Source: Constrictibacter sp. MBR-5 (GTDB lineage Bacteria; Pseudomonadota; Alphaproteobacteria; JAJUGE01). From it: a stretch of DNA of 64,000 nt. The position numbers were made by a program, and so were the translations under genes. Shown piece after piece: positions 60,409 to 64,000 of this stretch (positions within the stretch are counted from its first letter, which is position 1; every line of letters starts with the position of its first letter). The notes under the pieces were generated by a model, which was given only the letters and a program-made list of their open reading frames with translations, had not been told where the DNA came from and did not search any database. The stretch is from assembly GCF_040549485.1 (NCBI RefSeq), contig NZ_JBEPTK010000006.1, forward strand, positions 278,553 through 342,552, read 5' to 3'.

Positions 60409-60882
60409 CTACTCCAGCTCGATGGGTACGCCCGGCTGTTCCTTCGCCGTGCGGATGACCGGAAATGTCGTCACGCGCACCACGCCGGCGGAGGAGGTCA
60501 GCTTCGTCGTGATCTGGTTCTCGTGCGCCGTGCTGTGCGCGACCAGCTTCAGCAGGAAGTCGCCGCCGCCGCGCACCATGTGGCATTCTCGGACCTCCGG
60601 CCATTCCTCGACCATCGCCTCGAACGAGGACAGCCGCTCCATCGACTGGCTGTCTAGGCCGACGATGGCGAAGAACACAGCCTCGAACCCCAGCTTCTCC
60701 GGGTCGAGGTCGGCGTGGTAGCCGCGGATATATCCCGCCTCCTCCAGCGCCCGCACCCGGCGCAGGCAGGGCGGCGCCGAGATCCCGGCATTGGCGGCCA
60801 GGTCGACGTTGGTCATGCGCCCGTCCGCCTGCAGGTCGTGCAGGATCCGCCGGTCGATCCGGTCCAGCTTGACGCGCGCCAT
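60409..60882 (-). CDS. Lrp/AsnC-family transcriptional regulator
   Basis: 157 residues: helix-turn-helix at 1-60 (LDRIDRRILHDLQADGRMTN, LRRVRALEEAGYIRGYHA), and a RAM ligand domain with VRECHMVRGGGDFLLKLVA. It probably senses an amino acid. The stop is 124 bases before the start of the GMC gene in the same direction, so it may share transcription with or control it. Start chosen at MARVKLDRID, where homology begins. Confidence 0.92.
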   Translation of the reverse strand: MARVKLDRIDRRILHDLQADGRMTNVDLAANAGISAPPCLRRVRALEEAGYIRGYHADLDPEKLGFEAVFFAIVGLDSQSMERLSSFEAMVEEWPEVRECHMVRGGGDFLLKLVAHSTAHENQITTKLTSSAGVVRVTTFPVIRTAKEQPGVPIELE

Positions 60883-61025
60883 TGATCCTGTCCCCTCTCC
60901 CCGATTTTGTAAGGATATTACACGAATCGGTCCGCCATGCATGGCGAACCTGACGCGAACGGCCCTACCGACTCGCCGGATCCGCGGATAGCATCGGCGC
61001 CGGATCGATCAGCGAGGAGATGCGG

Positions 61026-61151
61026 ATGAACGGATGTGCGTTGATGCGGAGGATCATGGGCGACAGCCTGATGACGGCGACGGCGGGCTTGGCCCTCATC
61101 CTCGGGACCGTCTCGCTGATCGGCGGAACCCTGGCCTGGCTCATCTACTGA
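61026..61151 (+). CDS. Small single-helix membrane protein, 41 residues
   Basis: ATG with GAGGAGATG directly upstream. After a polar N terminus of about 16 residues comes one hydrophobic segment (TAGLALILGTVSLIGGTLAW) ending Leu-Ile-Tyr. No family recognised. Divergent from the Lrp gene. A strong hairpin follows 15 bases after the stop. Confidence 0.5.
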   Translation: MNGCALMRRIMGDSLMTATAGLALILGTVSLIGGTLAWLIY

Positions 61152-61166
61152 AGGCCCGGCGCCCGA

Positions 61167-61209
61167 ATCAAAAGCCCCGGCGCTCTGTCCGAGCACCGGG
61201 GCTTTTGAT
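61167..61209 (-). terminator. Terminator, probably of the original tRNA-Leu
   Basis: ATCAAAAGCCCCGG pairs perfectly with CCGGGGCTTTTGAT (14 bp), extended by four more pairs after one mismatch, with a 5-base loop. On the minus strand it begins two bases after the tRNA-Leu 3' fragment, where a tRNA terminator belongs. Its symmetrical A/T ends let it also serve the small plus-strand gene. Confidence 0.75.
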
Positions 61210-61211
61210 CA

Positions 61212-61234
61212 TGGTGCGGTCGAGAAGACTCGAA
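61212..61234 (-). other. tRNA-Leu 3'-end fragment, candidate attachment-site core
   Basis: The minus strand reads TTCGAGTCTTCTCGACCGC followed by ACCA: T-loop TTCGAGT, the 3' half of the T-stem, the acceptor strand CGACCGC typical of tRNA-Leu, discriminator A and CCA. Directly 5' of the T-loop the sequence (CGCGA) no longer pairs with CTTCT, so no complete tRNA exists here. The fragment is what remains at one end when an element integrates at a tRNA 3' end. Confidence 0.7.
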
Positions 61235-61353
61235 TCGCGGTGGAGAAGGTGACATGACGGCAACTAGTTGATTTTACTGCATTATTTTTCCGACTAAAAT
61301 CCTATTGGCACTGGTGTGTGCACTGTCCTGTGCACTGGTGTTCCACCCTAAAT

Positions 61354-62868
61354 CTACGCGACTAGACCCGACTCGGCGTCGGGATAGCCGGCTTGACGGG
61401 CCAGTGTGTCGGGCTGATTCGGAAACTGCCTCGGGTCCGCCAGCAGCGCCGCGAACTCGGCTTCGGTCAACCAGTCCGGCACGACTTGCGCCTTGCGCAG
61501 GTAGGAGAAGACGACCGAGAGGGGAAGGACGCCATCCTTGTGCATCAGCGCGATTGCGCGTAGCTCGCGGGCTCCGATGCCGGACGGGTCGCTAAGGTCG
61601 GCGTTGAGGTCGGCGCGGATCGTGGCGGCGGCTTCGGCGGGAATGTCCTGCCAGATGGCCCAATGACGTAGCAGGTCGGTAAGGCCGGACTCGGTCGCGG
61701 TGACGACACCGAGAAGTAGGCTTTGCTCATTCCGGTCTTGCAGCTTGGCTTGCTGGTCGGACTGCCCCGACGACATGCCGGAGCCGCCTAGAAGACGCCC
61801 GCCAAGCGCGGCTATCTGATCCTCTTTGGTCCTGAGGGCGGATTCGAGGTTGCCCAGCCCCTGGCCCGAATATTCGAGGATGCCCGGCTTAGAGGCGCCC
61901 GCGGGCACCTCCCAAACGGTGGACGGCCCGACGTAATAGTCGCCGCCTGTCTCACTGCTTCCTGCCGTAACCGGCGCATAATAGACCGGTAAGGCCGTGT
62001 AGAAGCGCCCGTGTTCTAGCTGCGCATAGGAGCGATAGTGACTTAGGTTCACCTCTACAATATCGAGGATGGGCGGCTTCTCTACGTCCGGATTGTTCGA
62101 TGTGGCGCCGAAGAACCGGAATAGGATTTGGTTGAACGGCTTGCCGCGGTTCACCGGTCGCACGATCTCGTCGGGATCGTTGGCGAGATTGGGCGGGGTG
62201 TCACCGTCGCCTCGATACAGGTGGGACTCGTACACCATGGCGTCGGTTTCCGCGTCATAGACAAGCCGAAGGCACCGGTAGTCCGTGATGTAGGTGCGCC
62301 GGCTGCCCGGCTCACGCGGGAGTCCGCGTTGTTCGGCGAGGACCACCTCGGTAAGCTGTACGCGGCCGTCAACAAGGTCGGTCGTCCAATCGAGGATCTG
62401 TTCGGCCTTGTAGAGGGCGAGATAGGGGGCCGTCTCGCCGCTTGCGCCCATGTCCAATAGGACCCCGGCGCGCCCAACGGACAGTAGTTCACGCACAAGG
62501 ATCTTGGTGAGTGTCGCGAAGGATTGGTTGTCCTTGGTGATCTTCCGGGCGCGTTTCGCCAGCTTCTCAGGTAGGTCGCGAGTGACGGGCTCGCGTCGGA
62601 AGGTGGACCCGAGGAGGCCGTTGACCGTTCGATCAACCATGTTAAAGTAGACGGCGCTATTTAAGTACTGATTGTACTCAGTATTCGATTGATCATGACT
62701 TATCTTCTGTAAATATTCAGTCGTTTTTTATTTTACTGCCTTCTCGCCTTCCATCGCGTCGCGGATGATGCGCCACTCTGGATACCAGTTGGTGAAGTCG
62801 GGATGCAAGTCAATGAAGAGACCGAGCACGTTGGCTTGATTTTTGTAATGTGTGTGAGGAGCGTACAT
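61354..62868 (-). pseudogene. DUF4055 phage portal-like gene, split by an in-frame TAA
   Basis: Read as one frame this encodes about 504 residues. The upstream piece (62868 to 62731) gives LHPDFTNWYPEWRIIRDAME and ends GEKAVK; a TAA at 62728-62730 follows. The same frame then continues KTTEYLQKISHDQSN and LNSAVYFNMVDRTVNGLLG into a long open stretch ending at 61354. Both parts are consecutive pieces of the N terminus expected for DUF4055 proteins, which are structural phage proteins of portal type. A protein restarted at the ATG at 62640 would have 428 residues and lack this end. Base composition is lower in G+C than in the neighbours. Confidence 0.75.
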
Positions 62869-62869
62869 A

Positions 62870-63067
62870 CTAGGCGGCCTGCTTCTGATTCATTTTAATG
62901 ATGGTCTCCGCGACTTGCTTTGCTGACTCGCCCGCGAAGAACAGCGTTGGTCCGATTACGATTTGCTTCGGCGTCTTCGCGTAAAGCAGGAAGCGCTGCC
63001 ACTGCCTGTAATTGAAACCCAGAATATTTCGGACAGTCCGTCCGAGTACCATTTTCGTTTCGGCCAT
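62870..63067 (-). CDS. Small phage-associated protein, 65 residues
   Basis: Basic N-terminal half (MVLGRTVRNILGFNYRQWQR, then FLLYAKTPKQIVIG) and a helical end (ESAKQVAETIIKMNQKQAA). No family recognised. It ends one base before the portal-like gene, so the two were probably translated together. Upstream a possible promoter is present. Low G+C, unlike the chromosome to the left. Confidence 0.55.
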   Translation of the reverse strand: MAETKMVLGRTVRNILGFNYRQWQRFLLYAKTPKQIVIGPTLFFAGESAKQVAETIIKMNQKQAA

Positions 63068-63101
63068 AATGTATATTCCACATCAAGTGACTAATTATGA
63101 A

Positions 63102-63130
63102 TGTATAGCATACAATGCACTGAAATGCAA
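63102..63130 (-). promoter_or_regulatory. Possible promoter of the phage-like genes
   Basis: On the minus strand TTGCAT and TATACA are 17 bases apart, 35 bases before the ATG at 63067, in an AT-rich stretch. The match to sigma-70 consensus is only partial. Confidence 0.3.
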
Positions 63131-63630
63131 GATTTACACCAATAAACGGACCGCATAAGGGGACAATGATCTTGTTTCACTGGTTGTGATAGTGCTTTAT
63201 TTTTGCGCGAAAACTAAAGCAATTCTATTCTCGGTCATTTGATGGTCCAAGCATGCTTAGAATTGCACGTGGCAGGCAGTGGGTGTAGCTGAATCCATCG
63301 GAGGGGGTACCCCTGCCTTGGGCCCCTGCCCAGTCGATTCTTCGCTATATGTTGTGCCTGAAGGGCGGTAAGGCCGCTATATGCAGGCGCATGGCGCCGC
63401 TAACGCGGCGTTCGCCGTCACGCCTTCGGGCTGGTCGCGGTCACGCCTTCGGGTTGGTCGCGCTCGTCATCGTCGCGCTGGTCGCTCGCCTTCGCCGATG
63501 CGTGGTCTCGTCGTCGTCGTGGTGGGCTCGTCGGCGCGTGGAAGGTGGCGCGTAGGGCGCTAGGGGCGGGCTGCGGTGGACTTTGGCGCGTGAGCCCATG
63601 GGAGGGGGCTGGCGGGCGCGTCAGCGCCTT
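63131..63630. other. Gene-poor stretch of the island
   Basis: About 500 bases without a gene I can support. The left part (to about 63240) is AT-rich; the right part is G+C-rich. It contains the palindromes AAGCATGCTT (63249-63258) and GGGGTACCCC (63303-63312), and a tandem repeat at 63417-63462. The open frames here (for instance 63349-63555) have strongly biased Arg/Ser/Val composition and no recognisable domain. Confidence 0.5.
63417..63462. repeat. 23-base tandem duplication
   Basis: Two adjacent 23-base copies, each GTCACGCCTTCGGG then C or T then TGGTCGCG, with one mismatch. Noncoding as far as I can see. Confidence 0.7.
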
Positions 63631-63705
63631 CTAGGGGCTGCCTAGGCCGATGCACAGATAGGCCACGAAGAAGGCCAGCGCGGCGCGTAAAGCGAGGTGG
63701 ATCAC
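63631..63705 (-). CDS. Possible 24-residue hydrophobic peptide coupled to the recombinase
   Basis: A GTG at 63705 overlaps the recombinase stop as GTGA. The frame reads VIHLALRAALAFFVAYLCIG and four more residues, a single membrane-spanning segment. Too short to be certain; coupling and composition are the only support. Confidence 0.3.
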   Translation of the reverse strand: MIHLALRAALAFFVAYLCIGLGSP

Positions 63706-63905
63706 TTGCCGAGCATCCGATAGACGGAAGCGCGGCCGATGCCCATGGCGCGGGCGATCTCAGTGCCGCCCATGCCCTCAGCGTGCATCGCCTTGACCTT
63801 CTCAGCGTCGATTGACGGGGGACGGCCCTTGTAGACGCCAGCGGCCTTCGCCTTGGCGATGCCCTCTAGCTGGCGTTCCTTGCGGATGTTGGTCTCGAAC
63901 TCGGC
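63702..63905 (-). pseudogene. Serine recombinase (resolvase/invertase), 3' fragment
   Basis: The last 67 codons: AEFETNIRKERQLEGIAKAK (end of the long helix E), then AAGVYKGRPPSIDAEKV and the C-terminal helix-turn-helix EGMGGTEIARAMGIGRASVYRML that binds DNA. The catalytic domain with the nucleophilic Ser is missing. In-frame codons continue to the right (NADTPAKGVKLARRNT) but do not match a resolvase and coincide with an insertion-sequence end. The gene is thus interrupted at about 63905. Confidence 0.8.
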
Positions 63906-64000
63906 TGTGTTTCGGCGTGCAAGTTTGACCCCCTTGGCGGGGGTATCGGCGTTCAAAAATGACCCCCTGCTGGTGACGTTGATCAGACTGCCCACCGGCC
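63906..64000. mobile_element. Terminus of an IS21-family-like element, partial
   Basis: From 63906 the plus strand reads TGTGTTTCGGCG followed by TGCAAGTTTGACCCCC. The 22-base blocks at 63912-63933 and 63946-63967 agree in 18 positions (TCGGCGT-CAA---TGACCCCC). Paired repeats of this kind with a TG end are characteristic of IS21-family termini, where the transposase binds. The element continues past the window, so istA and istB are not seen and the family call is by terminus only. Confidence 0.6.

Noticed and set aside
61212..61300. Complete tRNA-Leu gene
   Set aside because: Only the T-loop and 3' strand are present; no T-stem 5' strand, anticodon arm or D-arm can be built upstream on the minus strand.
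63349..63563. Overlapping short open frames in the gene-poor stretch
   Set aside because: Biased low-complexity translations across a tandem repeat, no ribosome site and no similarity recognised.

Overview
The window is GC-rich (roughly two-thirds G+C over most of its length), with dense, often overlapping genes. The gene set points to a free-living alphaproteobacterium, probably of Rhodospirillales type: TRAP (TAXI) binding proteins, hydantoinase A/B, several acyl-CoA dehydrogenases, a Zur-regulated zinc importer, a BcsAB-fused cellulose synthase with BcsD, and a DUF6898-like small protein. This placement is inference from gene content; no rRNA or complete tRNA is present. Layout: 1-6.3 kb holds the 3' end of a 2-oxoglutarate oxygenase gene, thiC behind a well-formed TPP riboswitch, a ThiF/MoeB-type enzyme with a coupled DsrE-like gene, and an orphan DctP-like binding protein next to a DUF6338-like membrane protein. 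6.3-16.7 kb carries a GntR regulator, an enolase-superfamily enzyme, a soluble PAS histidine kinase, an unusual SDR with gpmA, a small lipoprotein, an M17 aminopeptidase and a complete polar amino-acid ABC importer. 16.9-23.2 kb has hyuAB and two paralogous TAXI binding proteins without a permease. 23.4-27.4 kb has coaBC-dut and a pair of acyl-CoA dehydrogenases. The largest system is the cellulose cluster at 27.5-39.8 kb on the minus strand, in transcription order bcsZ, a BcsR/BcsP-like gene, bcsQ, bcsAB (one 1600-residue polypeptide), bcsC, bcsD. Several junctions overlap, so translation is probably coupled. A degenerate HtrA-like protein is divergent from it, followed by zur-znuC-znuB with a candidate Zur operator and no znuA in the window. 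43-60.9 kb is a mixture of housekeeping and catabolic genes: ureidoglycine aminohydrolase, RidA, a lipid A hydroxylase-like protein, a UbiH-family hydroxylase, threonine dehydratase with a haloacid dehalogenase, prfC, patatin, 3-hydroxybutyrate dehydrogenase, amidase, glutaryl-CoA dehydrogenase, TauE, a third acyl-CoA dehydrogenase of the same kind, a GMC oxidoreductase and an Lrp regulator. The right edge from about 61.2 kb is different. A 23-nt fragment matching the 3' end of a tRNA-Leu sits directly beside a strong hairpin; after it the G+C falls and mobile-element debris begins: a DUF4055 phage portal-like gene split by one in-frame TAA, a 65-residue gene just upstream of it, and the 3' end of a serine recombinase gene cut by what looks like the terminus of an IS21-family element that runs off the window. 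I read this as one end of an integrated, decaying island inserted at a tRNA-Leu gene. This boundary, the broken phage gene and the IS junction are the least expected things here. No CRISPR array or known defence system was recognised.
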